From RI-153 sp963721725 (GTDB taxonomy: Bacteria > Chloroflexota > Anaerolineae > Caldilineales > Caldilineaceae): a DNA stretch of 36,515 nt. The stretch lies in assembly GCA_963721725.1 (NCBI GenBank), contig CAVRLX010000027.1, positions 1-36,515 on the forward strand. Reading direction: 5' to 3'. Shown piece by piece: positions 7,406 to 15,502 of the stretch (position 1 is its first letter; every line of letters starts with the position of its first letter). Made by a program: the position numbers and the translations under genes. The notes under the pieces were generated by a model. That model was not told the DNA's origin, did not search any database, and worked only from the letters and a program-made list of their open reading frames with translations.

Positions 7406-8475
7406 TAGGACTTTCGCTCAGGAAGGAGAAAGAGCGGGAATGGTGGGATTACGTAACTGGGCTCTGAGATAGTCTGAGAATAAGTCGGACTTGACGTGAT
7501 AGATGGTCTTACCTAGGTGTCGGGCGTGGGCTTTCATGATCAACCAAGCATGATAACAACAAGCGAGATGATTGCGCTGAGCGCGTTGCTTGCGGCACTG
7601 GCATCGTTGGCTGCCGGTAAGTTGCTTGAGTTCACGATGAAACTGCTCGATTTCCCAGCGGACGTCGTTCGCGTCTTGAGCGACCTGGGCCGGGGTTGAC
7701 GAGGCTGGGGTCATATCCAACTGATTGGTAATTACCCAGTCAATGTCGCCGTTTGTGGCAACCAGCTTGAACAGTCTGACCGAGAAGGGCACTTTTTTCA
7801 GCTTGACGAGAAGGCCGTGGGTCAATCGCTCTGATGTCCATTCGATTTCATCCAGATGCAGATAGCCTTCTTCTGGGCTGGGGCTGACCAGACGATCGGA
7901 TTTCAGCGTGGTGTAAAAGAGTAGTCCCAGCCGATGCAGATGCTTTAGGTTTTGCCACGAACTGTACCAGCTATCGAACAAGACCGTCTTGGCTTTTATC
8001 TCTTTTCCCGCTATAGCAGCGGTGAGCATCTCAGAAAATGGTCATTCTTGGTCTTGCCATCATGCTCTTTAGCATAAATGCGAAAATCTATCGGCGTGAA
8101 GTGCCCTTGACCATCCGTATGCACCAAATTCACTATCCCGATGCCATCGACCAGCCCACCTTCCGCACCACTATACTGGCGCTTCACCATCTGGATGACT
8201 CGTGAGTACTCTTTGTTTTGCACGCTGTCATCCACAATCAGATAGCTCTGCGCACCATCTTTGATGAAGCCACGGGCTATCTCCCATAGATGATTCCCAC
8301 TCAGCCTTTCCCGTGATAAATAATCACTCACGATGTCATGGCTTGTCTTTTCCAGATGCGCTGCCAGGTTGCTACATGTATAGTTCACTGGCGTACTTAT
8401 CAAATATTCAACGTACTTTTGTTTGCTTAGTCATTCCGTCTATTCTCCCTATTTTCACCCCAAGCGAAAGTCCTA
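7406..8475 (-). mobile_element. DDE insertion sequence nested in an IS630 gene
   Basis: Ends are TAGGACTTTCGCT at 7406-7418 and its complement at 8463-8475. The target AAGTA is duplicated at 7401-7405 and 8476-8480. Removing the element plus one AAGTA restores the IS630 reading frame exactly (AAG AAG TAT ATC GTG), direct proof of the borders. It is 1070 bp. The transposase resembles elements often labelled IS701 in databases, but the 5-bp duplication differs from the 4-bp YTAR site of the first IS701 copy. Confidence 0.9.
7418..8434 (-). pseudogene. IS4/IS701-superfamily transposase with two frameshifts
   Basis: Three frame segments make one protein. ATG 8434 begins MTKQTK and goes out of frame at a run of four A, then YVEYLISTPVNYTCSNLAAH continues to 8011. 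A -1 shift at TTTT near 8035 leads into EMLTAAIAGKEIKAKTVLFD and the stop at 7418. Catalytic motifs are present: YLIVDDSVQNKEYS (Asp), KTVLFDSWYSSW (Asp) and RWEIEQFHRELKQLTG (Glu), followed by the typical QCRKQRAQRNHLACCY segment. Full length would be about 335 residues. Both breaks sit in short homopolymers, so decay or sequencing indels are both possible. Confidence 0.75.
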
Positions 8476-9112
8476 AAGTATATCGTGCGGCTGTCGGATG
8501 AAGAACGAAGTGAATGCGAACAAGTCATCAAGAAACTGAAAGGCAGTGCGAGCCAAGTGCGTCGGGCGCAGATATTATTGAAAGCCGATGTGGATGGCCC
8601 GGCATGGACGGACCATAAAATAGCCGATGCATTCAATTGCAGAATACGGACGGTAGAGAAGCTTCGTCAGCGCGTGGTTGAGGGCGGATTTGATGTCGCC
8701 CTCCAGGGTAAAAAACGTGACCATCCCCCGACACCGCCTAAGCTTGATGGGGAGGGTGAAGCGAAGTTGATTGCCCTGCGGTTAAGCGAACCGCCTGTGG
8801 GCTATGGTCGATGGACACTCCAACTGCTGGCGGATCAGCTCGTCACTTTGGAAATTGTTGAAAGCATTTGCCCCGAGACCGTGCGTAAGACGTTAAAAAA
8901 AACGGGATGACCAAGCGTATGGTGCAATACTGGGTCATTCCACCGGAGCAGAACGCTGAGTTCGTGGCTGGTATGGAAGAAGTCTTGGAAACCTATGCCA
9001 TGCCGTATGACCCAGAACAGCCGGTCGTTTGCATGGATGAACAGCCCATTCAACTGACACTGGAAACCAAAGAGCCGGTTGCGGCCACCGCTGGACACCC
9101 GCAGCGCGTCGA

Positions 9113-10747
9113 TTACGAATATGAAGTGTTTGCAATTGACCCACTAACAGCAAGGCTATCCGATGGCTTTTCAGGGGATTCGGAAGGGTAGTCAGAAAGC
9201 GCTTCCTGACTAAAGGGGAGCAAAGCGCTGAGCTTTACCTCTTTGGGAGAAACCACATCCACGCGTACTTGCAGCAATTCCAGTACCCTGCGTTTGGTTT
9301 CAAAATCGACATCCTCCAAGCTGGCCTGAATCCGCTCAGCGAACTGGATTAGCCCTTCTTCGTCGACCAGTGAAGGCAGGGGTTTTTGGGACTCTCTACG
9401 ATTCCGGTCTATTTCGGACAGCAGTTGTTTCCGTCTGGCCAACAGCCCGTCCTTGCGTGTCTGCACTACTGATTCTGGGGAGTCCAGGGTGAGCATCTCA
9501 TCCAGCAGGATACCCAGTTTGCGCTCAACTTCAGCCAACTCATTTTGCACCACCGCAACTTCTGCCTGCTTGTCTTCCATCTTGGCAGTGACTTCCGTGC
9601 GCCGCTGGGCCAGTTCGACGCGCAGATTCTCTGGATTCAGCAGAGCGCCTGACACAGTGTTCCAAATAGCATCTTCAAACTTCTCCTGACGGATACCTCC
9701 GGGCATATCACAAGAGCACATCCAGCGTTCCTTCTCTGTAACCGGACAACGATAGTAGGCACGCTTTAGATGATTCTTGTAGCGCCCGGTCCATCGTCTG
9801 CCGCATCGACAGAAAACGAGACCACGTAGCAAGTAGTGACGTCGGGTGTTGCGTGTGGCCTCCTGCTTATTCTTTGCCAGCATCCCTTGGGCGTGTTCCC
9901 ATATCTCCGCATCAATAATCGCCGGGACATCAACCGCAATCCATTCGTCCTTCGGTGTTGCCTTCTGGACAATTTTGCCATTCACCTTTTGGCGTCTAGT
10001 CTTGCCAAAATACCAAACACCCTTGTAGGTTTCGTTGACCACCATGCGTCGCACAGTGCTGGGACTCCACGCACCTGGCTGTGCCTTCTTCGCCACAGCA
10101 TCAAATAGGTCACCGCGGGTAAGAATGTGCTGTTCATGTAGCGTACGTGCAATGGCATAGCAGGTCTGCCCCTCCAAAAGCCAGGCATAAATTTGACGTA
10201 CAACCCGCGCTTCTGCCTCGTCAATCACCAGCCAGCCCTTATGCGGTTCACTGATGTAGGTATATCCATAGGGCGCGCGTGCACCGGTGGCGATGACGTA
10301 GCCGGAACGGGCACGACCCATCTTGCCACGCCGGGAGCGTTCGACCCGCTGGCGGTTCTCGTATTTCGAGATCGCGCCCTTTATCATCTTGGACAAGTCA
10401 CCTTCCGGTGAGTCCTCGTACTGACCGAGCACATAGTCTACGTGTACCCCGGAACTTGCCAGTTCCATCTCAAGGATGGCCTGGTAGGCAGGTTCACGGG
10501 AGAGTCGGTCAAGATCGTGTACGATGACGATATCAACGTCTTCGCTGGCAACAAATTGCAGCAGTTGGTTCAGGCCAGGACGGTCGATTTCCGTGCCCGT
10601 ATGTTTGTCGCTAAATTCAGCTACGATGATGTATGCCCGCTCCCCCGCATAAGCGCGACACGACTCCAACTGGGTTGGCAAGCTATAGCCTTTGGCTTGC
10701 TCTACCGTGCTCACCCGTGTATAGACAACCGCTTTTTTGGTATCCAT
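9113..10747 (-). CDS. Large serine recombinase (site-specific integrase)
   Basis: 544 residues, intact. The N-terminal resolvase domain (1-150) has the nucleophile in YTRVST (Ser13) and LDRLSRE. A Recombinase domain (about 165-270) begins GYVIATGARAPYGYTY. A zinc ribbon with CRCGRRW and YYRC follows at about 310-345, then a long coiled coil (about 385-450, AEVAVVQNELAEVERKLG). This is the phiC31/TndX-like class that integrates phages and integrative elements without a host tyrosine recombinase. The last residues (TSYS) and the stop codon are encoded by IS630 DNA outside the element, so the gene end overlaps the attachment junction near 9125. The gene is read outward to the junction, the usual position. 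It is the only intact gene of the element apart from the HTH-PIN pair. Confidence 0.9.
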   Translation of the reverse strand: MDTKKAVVYTRVSTVEQAKGYSLPTQLESCRAYAGERAYIIVAEFSDKHTGTEIDRPGLNQLLQFVASEDVDIVIVHDLDRLSREPAYQAILEMELASSGVHVDYVLGQYEDSPEGDLSKMIKGAISKYENRQRVERSRRGKMGRARSGYVIATGARAPYGYTYISEPHKGWLVIDEAEARVVRQIYAWLLEGQTCYAIARTLHEQHILTRGDLFDAVAKKAQPGAWSPSTVRRMVVNETYKGVWYFGKTRRQKVNGKIVQKATPKDEWIAVDVPAIIDAEIWEHAQGMLAKNKQEATRNTRRHYLLRGLVFCRCGRRWTGRYKNHLKRAYYRCPVTEKERWMCSCDMPGGIRQEKFEDAIWNTVSGALLNPENLRVELAQRRTEVTAKMEDKQAEVAVVQNELAEVERKLGILLDEMLTLDSPESVVQTRKDGLLARRKQLLSEIDRNRRESQKPLPSLVDEEGLIQFAERIQASLEDVDFETKRRVLELLQVRVDVVSPKEVKLSALLPFSQEALSDYPSESPEKPSDSLAVSGSIANTSYS

Positions 10748-10863
10748 GACTCCCCCTTCTCCTCCATCAAACCACGGTGTCGCCGTTAGGCGTTTCGCGT
10801 TTGAAGCGCAGTGCTACTATACTATAATTATACAACAATTCGCGGTAAATATCGAATCAAGTA

Positions 10864-10892
10864 TTGACAAATAGACTCCAGTCTGAGAGAAT
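10864..10892 (+). promoter_or_regulatory. Sigma70-type promoter of the HTH-PIN operon
   Basis: A perfect -35 (TTGACA, 10864-10869) is followed after 17 bp by GAGAAT (10887-10892). Transcription would start at or next to the ATG at 10899, and there is no Shine-Dalgarno, so the mRNA may be leaderless. The AT-rich 10815-10840 (ACTATACTATAATTATAC) is palindromic and probably holds the integrase -10 on the other strand. Confidence 0.5.
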
Positions 10893-10898
10893 AGAGAC

Positions 10899-11195
10899 AT
10901 GATAGAACAAATACGTGAAGTCATGACGCCGGAACAGGCGGCAGATTATTTACAAGTAAATCGAGAAACGGTCTATCGGTATATCCGCGAGGGTAAACTG
11001 GTGGCCTCAAAACTGGGGCGAACGTACCGGCTGCCCAAACGCAGCCTGGACCTGCTGCTGTGGGCCACGCGCACACGCGAGGATATCACTTTGCGTGAGT
11101 ACACCGGGGCAGAAATCGCTGGCTTCCTGGAAGCAGATCAAGTGGATGAAGAGACACAAGAGATTTTTAGCCGTTTCCTCGCCGCCAATCCATGA
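10899..11195 (+). CDS. Excisionase/MerR-like HTH protein, candidate antitoxin
   Basis: 98 residues. Residues 8-55 (MTPEQAADYLQVNRETVYRY, IREGKLVASKLGRTYRLPK) are the HTH_17 excisionase-type winged helix that binds DNA. The C-terminal 40 residues are acidic and helical (GAEIAGFLEADQVDEETQEI), as expected of an antitoxin tail that wraps a PIN toxin. Its stop overlaps the start of the PIN gene by 4 bp (ATGA), implying translational coupling. The alternative is a recombination directionality factor for the serine recombinase next door. The PIN coupling favours toxin-antitoxin, but both roles are possible. Confidence 0.75.
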   Translation: MIEQIREVMTPEQAADYLQVNRETVYRYIREGKLVASKLGRTYRLPKRSLDLLLWATRTREDITLREYTGAEIAGFLEADQVDEETQEIFSRFLAANP

Positions 11196-11713
11196 TTGTT
11201 GACCACAAGACCCTCCTCTTCTACGACGCTTCGTGCCTGATTGCCGCTGCCGGATCGCCCACGGGCGGCTCCGGTCTTTTGTTGTCTCTCTGTGTGCGCC
11301 GTTTGCTGCGCGGTGTCGTCTCCCAGGCAGTGCTGCTTGAAGCCGAAGACAACATCCAGGCCAAGTTCAGACCCCAAGTCCTGAGCGTCTATCACAATCT
11401 GCTACAGACGGCACACCTGAGCATGGCACCGATTCCTCAAGTTCCACCGACAAGCGCCTGGCTGCAGGAGGTCAATGCCAAGGATGTGCATGTGGTGGCA
11501 GCGGCACTGGCTGCCAAAGCGCCCTATGTACTCACCCTTGACCGCAAACTGGCGACAGAGATAAACCGGACTGCGCTGCCCATAGAGGCTCTGTCCCCCG
11601 GCGACTTCATTCGCAACGTACTTCCCCCACCACGTCAACTATCCGTCCTTGCGGTCCTGAAACTACAAAGGCATATCCAGATGTATACACCTTGGATGCG
11701 AATCGTTCGGTAA
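11192..11713 (+). CDS. PIN-domain protein, candidate toxin ribonuclease
   Basis: 173 residues. The PIN acidic residues are in place: Asp12 (LLFYDASCLIAA), Glu50 or Glu52 (VLLEAEDNI), Asp97 (NAKDVHVVAAALAA) and Asp116 (VLTLDRKL). These coordinate Mg2+ in PIN endoribonucleases, including VapC-like toxins. Translation is coupled to the upstream HTH gene, giving an antitoxin-first bicistron. The final 30 residues (LSVLAVLKLQRHIQMYTPWM) are beyond the usual PIN core and may be read-through after decay. Stabilisation of the integrative element is the likely role; this is inference. Confidence 0.8.
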   Translation: MIVDHKTLLFYDASCLIAAAGSPTGGSGLLLSLCVRRLLRGVVSQAVLLEAEDNIQAKFRPQVLSVYHNLLQTAHLSMAPIPQVPPTSAWLQEVNAKDVHVVAAALAAKAPYVLTLDRKLATEINRTALPIEALSPGDFIRNVLPPPRQLSVLAVLKLQRHIQMYTPWMRIVR

Positions 11714-11790
11714 ATTCCCACGCCTGCCACAACTCCCAGAACCACAATTTTTCTCTCTCAAGCGCAGAAATAGTGTGGCTGTCCGACCCA

Positions 11791-12023
11791 TCACTGAGAG
11801 ACTTCCGCTCCATTCTTGCGCGCAAGTTTGCTATCAAGGGCAGCAACCTGCGCAGGCTGCGCCCCATCAATATCAGCGTTGTTGCCATTGGATTGTGCAG
11901 ACTGGCGCTGCCAGGCCCGCTCCATGAGATAGCGATAGACCTGGTGCAGGGCTTGCTTCACCTGCTCATCTAAGTGCGGCGATGACGAGGAGTTGTCCGG
12001 TTTCTCAATCTGTTTGTACTCAT
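11791..12023 (-). pseudogene. Small hypothetical protein, frameshift at the start
   Basis: ATG 12023 has AAGGAG 6 nt upstream, but its own frame stops after 17 codons. One inserted base right after the start (ATG|GAG instead of ATGAG) opens a frame EYKQIEKPDNSSSSPHLDEQ followed by VKQALHQVYRYLMERAWQRQ to TGA at 11791-11793, about 78 residues. The protein has a Ser-rich linker and one amphipathic helix. No family is recognised. It is the last of the minus-strand row of element genes. Confidence 0.4.
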
Positions 12024-12057
12024 CGAATGCTCCTTACACGAACTTCGTGTGACTCCT

Positions 12058-12478
12058 CTACTTTCCTGCGCGGTTGACAAAGCGTATGGCATCGGCAATC
12101 TGGTAATCCGGCCAATCGCCCTTGCCCCGTTGGCTGGTCCACTTCTCGTTGGCCAGAGGGGATGCCAAGAGCATGGCTCGCATCGGGCGGCATCGCCCTT
12201 TGTCCAGCGGGCCAACAATTGAGTAGCCGGATGACAGTCAAAGAGTGGTCTCCGCCATCGAGAGAGGTGTCGCCCAAGAAGCGTCGGCGATGGGCCTCGC
12301 CGTAGTGGTCCTCGGCAAAGATGAACGCCCACCTGTCAGTCCCCGGCACTGGATGGCTCGTACTCCGGAGTGCTGCCTCCTGGGGCTTGGGGGCCACCCT
12401 CGGTTTGTAGAGGAAGAGGTTGGTCTGTACCAGACTGGTCTGGATTAGCTGGTTCTGGTAAATGGTCTGCTGTGTCAT
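12058..12478 (-). pseudogene. Unidentified decayed element gene
   Basis: A frame open from 12517 carries DRWAFIFAEDHYGEAHRRRF and LGDTSLDGGDHSLTVIRLLN, then breaks near 12210. Another frame resumes with LDKGRCRPMRAMLLASPLAN and KGDWPDYQIADAIRFVNRAG to TAG at 12058-12060. The true start is uncertain: the first 140 bp overlap the tail of the ATPase relic in a different frame. Removing one G from GGGG near 12340 would fuse this segment to the ATPase, so it may be the ATPase C-terminus. No family is recognised. Confidence 0.4.
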
Positions 12479-13257
12479 CGGGTTGGGGGAACTTTTCACC
12501 CAGTATAGCAGGCTCATTCGCCGATTTCACCTGTTTTTGTGTGGTTGTATAGCCAGCCTGTTGGCGTGCGCGAATCTCATCCAGCAAGGTTTGCATGGGA
12601 ATCCCATCCCGCTGGCGCAATACTGCCAAGACCCGACGAATCGTCTCGTCGTCTGGGTATTGGCCGCACGTCCAAGTTCTCAATACTGATGCGGTGAATG
12701 TGGGGTGAAATTTCCCTCCCCCAGAGCCGGTCGCACCAGAAATTGAAAGCGTGGCAAGCGAAACTGCTCCGACGCCATAAGCAACTGCTCATCTGGCGTA
12801 TACTCCACATCGCGGTAGTCGATAATCTCAGGCAAGGAGTATTTGAGGGAAAATCCATAGTCGTCGAACTGGGCTACACCGCCCAGACTCGTTCCCGCTT
12901 CTTGAGTTTGAAGGGAGCGTAGTGAAGAATTGGCGGGCCAGATAGAGCGCATCGTCCGGGTTGGATAAGGTGCCGACACCGCTGGGGTCCAAAACGACCT
13001 GGGGCTTGCCACGTACCAGATTGGCAAAGACAATCATGCACGCCGAATCGCGCGAGCTCTTGCCGCTGCCGGGACCGGCCACGAAGCGTAAAGAGACTCT
13101 TGAAGGCGGCGTCGGGCAGGCGGTAGTAACGGGCAGCTTGTTGGGGGGAGAGGAAGGAGCCGGTCAGCGGGGCGATAACATATTTCTGCTGTGCGCGCAC
13201 CATAGGCGCGGCGGTCTGCGCAGCCGTAATTTCGGATTTCTTCTCGGATTCTGACAT
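12336..13257 (-). pseudogene. Relic of a P-loop (conjugation-type) ATPase
   Basis: Start at 13257 (SESEKKSEITAAQTAAPMVR) with GGAG 9 nt upstream. After QQAARYYRLPDAAFKSLFT a one-base indel leads to FVAGPGSGKSS, a Walker A motif, then IVFANLVRGKPQVVLDPSG. Further frame changes connect LPEIIDYRDVEYTPDEQLLM, PHIHRISIENLDVRP and YPDDETIRRVLAVLRQRDGI, with a Pro/Gln-rich tail ending at 12336. At about 305 codons it is shorter than VirD4/TraG-like ATPases, and no Walker B is seen, so an internal deletion is likely as well as at least four frameshifts. The conjugation assignment is inference from context. Confidence 0.55.
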
Positions 13258-13355
13258 GGTTGCTGGCTCCACGAACAACAGACCGGTGCTTTTGCTACAA
13301 TAGGCTATAAACCATTGCCATCCACAGACGGGTGAGAATGGGCGCATGAGATTGT

Positions 13356-13389
13356 GTGAGAGGCCGGATGGGAATATCCGGCCTCTCAC
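13356..13389. terminator. Perfect 14-bp hairpin between element genes
   Basis: GTGAGAGGCCGGAT pairs with ATCCGGCCTCTCAC across a 6-nt loop. It lies between the minus-strand gene ending at 13450 and the ATPase relic starting at 13257. No T-run follows, so it may be a processing or attenuation hairpin. Confidence 0.45.
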
Positions 13390-13449
13390 TGACGGCAACG
13401 GTTGCCTGTCCGACCCAGACAGTAGGCCCTGCGCAAGTCAGAACGAGAC

Positions 13450-13795
13450 TTAGGCTTGGGGCTTGTCTGTGACAGGCGCAGTGGCTTTGACCTGGGGATT
13501 GGGTCGCCGGTTGGGCGGCCTGCTCCTTGTCGGGCTGGGCGGTCACGGCATGGGGTTCTTGCTTCGCTTTGGGCGTGAAACAAGCTATGAGGACCTTCAG
13601 CGGCCATGAACCTTCGCGGTCGCAGGTGAAAACACTGGCGACGTGGAAAGCCTCACCGGTCTGGATTGTGTGACCACAATCCATTTTCATCGCGTGCTGG
13701 CTGTGTAGTGCTTTAGCTGTGGCATATGGGATGCACCCTCTCTCTGATGAGATGGAACTGGTAACGGTTGCACACAAGAGCTTCAACTCCTGCAT
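13450..13795 (-). pseudogene. Small Cys/His-containing hypothetical protein, one frameshift
   Basis: From ATG 13795 (QELKLLCATVTSSISSERGC) through MDCGHTIQTGEAFHVASVFT and a Pro/Gln/Ala-rich tail. The original frame runs on unnaturally to 13295, through the hairpin at 13356-13389. Adding one C to the CCCC near 13500 instead gives QVKATAPVTDKPQA and a stop at 13450-13452, a protein of about 115 residues. Cys and His residues (CGH, FTC, IACF) could bind a metal, but no finger family is recognised. The three-way-junction structure at 13832-13950 lies directly upstream and would be in its 5' leader. Confidence 0.4.
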
Positions 13796-13831
13796 GCAAC
13801 CGCAACCTCGTGGTAGGACCACGACATCCTA

Positions 13832-13950
13832 GATGCTACACTTGAGCAACGACAACCAAGGACGGTCTGGACCCGGACAAAGTCCGTTGTCGTACACGTA
13901 TGGGTGGAGCGCAGATGGATATCGCATCTGCGCTCCTGGGCTGTAGCATC
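13832..13950. other. Structured non-coding element (three-way junction)
   Basis: Three nested helices with perfect pairing. The outer stem is GATGCTACA (13832-13840) with TGTAGCATC (13942-13950). Inside it, stem 1 is ACGACAAC (13849-13856) with GTTGTCGT (13886-13893), extended by GGAC/GTCC past a CAA bulge. Stem 2 is GGAGCGCAGATG (13906-13917) with CATCTGCGCTCC (13925-13936). The segment contains no supported gene. It could be an RNA leader of the minus-strand gene at 13795, a small RNA, or a folded single-strand DNA site such as an origin or oriT of the element. I do not recognise a known family. Confidence 0.6.
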
Positions 13951-13981
13951 GCTACGGCTGAGTCCGTTCCCGTGACCAGCG

Positions 13982-14303
13982 TCAAGCAGGATTCATGCGT
14001 TGATGTTCGACTTTGGTCCGCAGGACGGAAAGCAGACAGGGTTCGAAGTAGCGATCCCGCTCAATGGGAAGTCCCCATTTACCCCGGTTGGCGACCAGTT
14101 CGGATAGACGAAAGTAGCCGAGTTCCGGCTGATCCCCATCGACAAATCCATAGAACAGGTCAGCGCCATCGTACTCGATGGCATACCAGGTCCAGTGAAA
14201 GTCTGGATAGAAGAACTTGCACTGGACTACGGGGTCAGGATGCTCCGCAGTGGTACCTAGCGGGAGGCAGCTGTTGGGAAATCTCCTGGGTGAGTAGCTT
14301 CAT
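13982..14303 (-). pseudogene. DUF2958 family protein, one frameshift
   Basis: ATG 14303 has AGGAGG 8 nt upstream and reads KLLTQEISQQLPP, the family's start. After one indel near 14250 the frame continues AEHPDPVVQCKFFYPDFHWT, WYAIEYDGADLFYGFVDGDQ, PELGYFRLSELVANRGKWGL and PIERDRYFEPCLLS, matching DUF2958 along its whole length (about 107 residues) to TGA at 13982-13984. DUF2958 proteins are small cytosolic proteins of unknown function found mainly on plasmids and integrative elements, in keeping with this context. Both flanks are structured non-coding DNA. Confidence 0.8.
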
Positions 14304-14602
14304 CAAATTCACCTCCTCTCTGGATGAAATGAGTAACACCTGGTCCAGGTAGGAGGGCTGGGAGTGACCAGCCATACCTGGAGCAGATATTGCTCTCATG
14401 CCAAAGAGATGGGCACCCGCAAGCGTAGCCAGGGTGGGCACAGCGTAGTGAGCAACAGCCCTGTCTAATGTACTGGGTGGGGTGACTTGTGAGCTTCCCT
14501 GCCCACGTCAGTACAGATTGCAGAAATCTGTGCTCACGTCGATAGGTGAAGCCGAAGCCAGGCCTGCCCTCCGACCCTAGCCGGAAGGCAGGCAGATTAC
14601 AC
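14304..14602. other. Non-coding interval with several hairpins
   Basis: About 300 bp between two minus-strand element genes. It holds GTACTG/CAGTAC (14470-14475 with 14509-14514), ACAGATT/AATCTGT (14513-14519 with 14525-14531), and a nested pair, TAGGTG/CACCTA (14543-14548 with 14600-14605) enclosing GCCTGCC/GGCAGGC (14562-14568 with 14587-14593). On the minus strand this is the leader of the DUF2958 gene. No T-run terminator and no supported ORF are visible. Confidence 0.5.
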
Positions 14603-15021
14603 CTACGTCGAATCGTCGAGAAACTCTCCCAGGTAGACCCCTGAGACTTCTTGGATGACCTGGACAGGAGCCGACGGCGGTGACGGCAAGTAAAGCAGAG
14701 CCGGATTAAGAGACAATTCCAACACCTTCAGGCGGTGGTAACTGCGCTCGAAGATATGGAAGATACAGACATGGGAGCGCTCGCCGATGCGATCCTTGTG
14801 GGACTTGGGCACAACCGTACGCCACTCGAAGTATTGCTTGGTGAGCAATAGCATCCTCTGGTTGATACCCATTTGGGTGGGTCGCTCGGCTTCGTCCTGG
14901 TAGAGTCCGTCCGCCCACAGGCCAAAGCGTTGGGCATAGATGCAGATATCTCTTGCTCCTCGGCCTGGGAGAAAGCGAAGTTGCCCTGTTGCCAGAGCCG
15001 GTCAAAATCTCTGGGATCCAT
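14603..15021 (-). pseudogene. Hypothetical element protein, one frameshift
   Basis: ATG 15021 has AGGAGG 5 nt upstream. The first frame (DPRDFDRLWQQGNFAFSQAE, EQEISA) breaks near 14940. It resumes as IYAQRFGLWADGLYQDEAER and GINQRMLLLTKQYFEWRTVV and runs through KVLELSLNPALLYLPSPP to TAG at 14603-14605, about 139 residues in all. It is mixed alpha/beta in character with no signal peptide or membrane segment, and no family is recognised. It follows directly on the gene at 15035-15499, so the three genes 16138 to 14603 look like one operon. Confidence 0.5.
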
Positions 15022-15034
15022 GTCAACCTCCTGA

Positions 15035-15499
15035 TCAGCCTGCGCAGAATGCCCGGCTTCTCGACCAGCTTGACGATGACTTTCTCGTCTTTCCAGTAGA
15101 GGGGGCGTGCGGTCTCCATGCCGATATTGCGGGCACTGACTTCGCTGACCCCAAAGAGGTGCTGGGCCGTAAGTTGGGCGTTGCGCTGGTTGAACTCTTC
15201 GAGCAGGGTCTGGTAGCTCTTGCCCTTGGCCTCCTCATTCAGGGCCGCCAGATAGCCGAGGGTATCTGAAAACTCTTTGGCGCTCTGTTGATGAATCTGC
15301 CGATCTCGTGGGCAGCCGCCTCTGCCTTCACCCGCTGGTGGCGGATAATCTCCAACTGCTTTTGGGCCTCGGTTCCAATCTTCTGTTCGGTCTGGCTGGG
15401 CGCTTGGCCGAGGCTGGCCCCGGCCCCATAGATGACTACGCCGTTGTTGGACTGGGGCAACGGCGTCAACCCCAATTGACTGGTTTCACGTTTAGCCAT
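15035..15499 (-). pseudogene. Hypothetical coiled-coil element protein, one frameshift
   Basis: ATG 15499 has AAGGA about 9 nt upstream and lies 3 bp after the stop of the preceding gene. Residues 1-68 run AKRETSQLGLTPLPQSNNGV, GAGASLGQAPSQTEQKIGTE and KQLEIIRHQRVKAEAAAHEI. A one-base indel near 15300 then leads to HQQSAKEFSDTLGYLAALNE, EFNQRNAQLTAQHLFGVSEV and KVIVKLVEKPGILRRLIR. The Gln/Glu/Lys-rich region is a probable coiled coil. The natural end is unclear, since the open frame passes over the next gene's start. Function unknown; likely a structural or accessory element protein. Confidence 0.45.
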
Positions 15500-15502
15500 G
15501 GG

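Larger units (their letters stand above)
7392..9125 (+). pseudogene. Second IS630-family transposase, interrupted by an IS and truncated
   Basis: ATG 7392 has AGGAGG about 7 nt upstream. Codons up to 7405 read MQKK; the frame then resumes after a nested IS at 8481, giving MQKKYIVRLSDEERSE, the characteristic start of a group of IS630 transposases. The HTH half ends at TGA 8908-8910. A run of eight A (8895-8902) just before allows a -1 slip into the next frame (TLKKNGMTKRMVQYWVIPPE), as in the other IS630 here. The catalytic half shows MDEQPIQL and stops matching after RVDYEYE at about 9125, where the serine-recombinase element begins. The second and third catalytic residues are missing, and no right end is seen in the window. 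Confidence 0.8.

Noticed and set aside
8011..8035. Programmed frameshift in the nested DDE transposase
   Set aside because: The TTTT context is not a canonical slippery heptamer and there is a second break near the N-terminus, so decay or sequencing indels are more likely.
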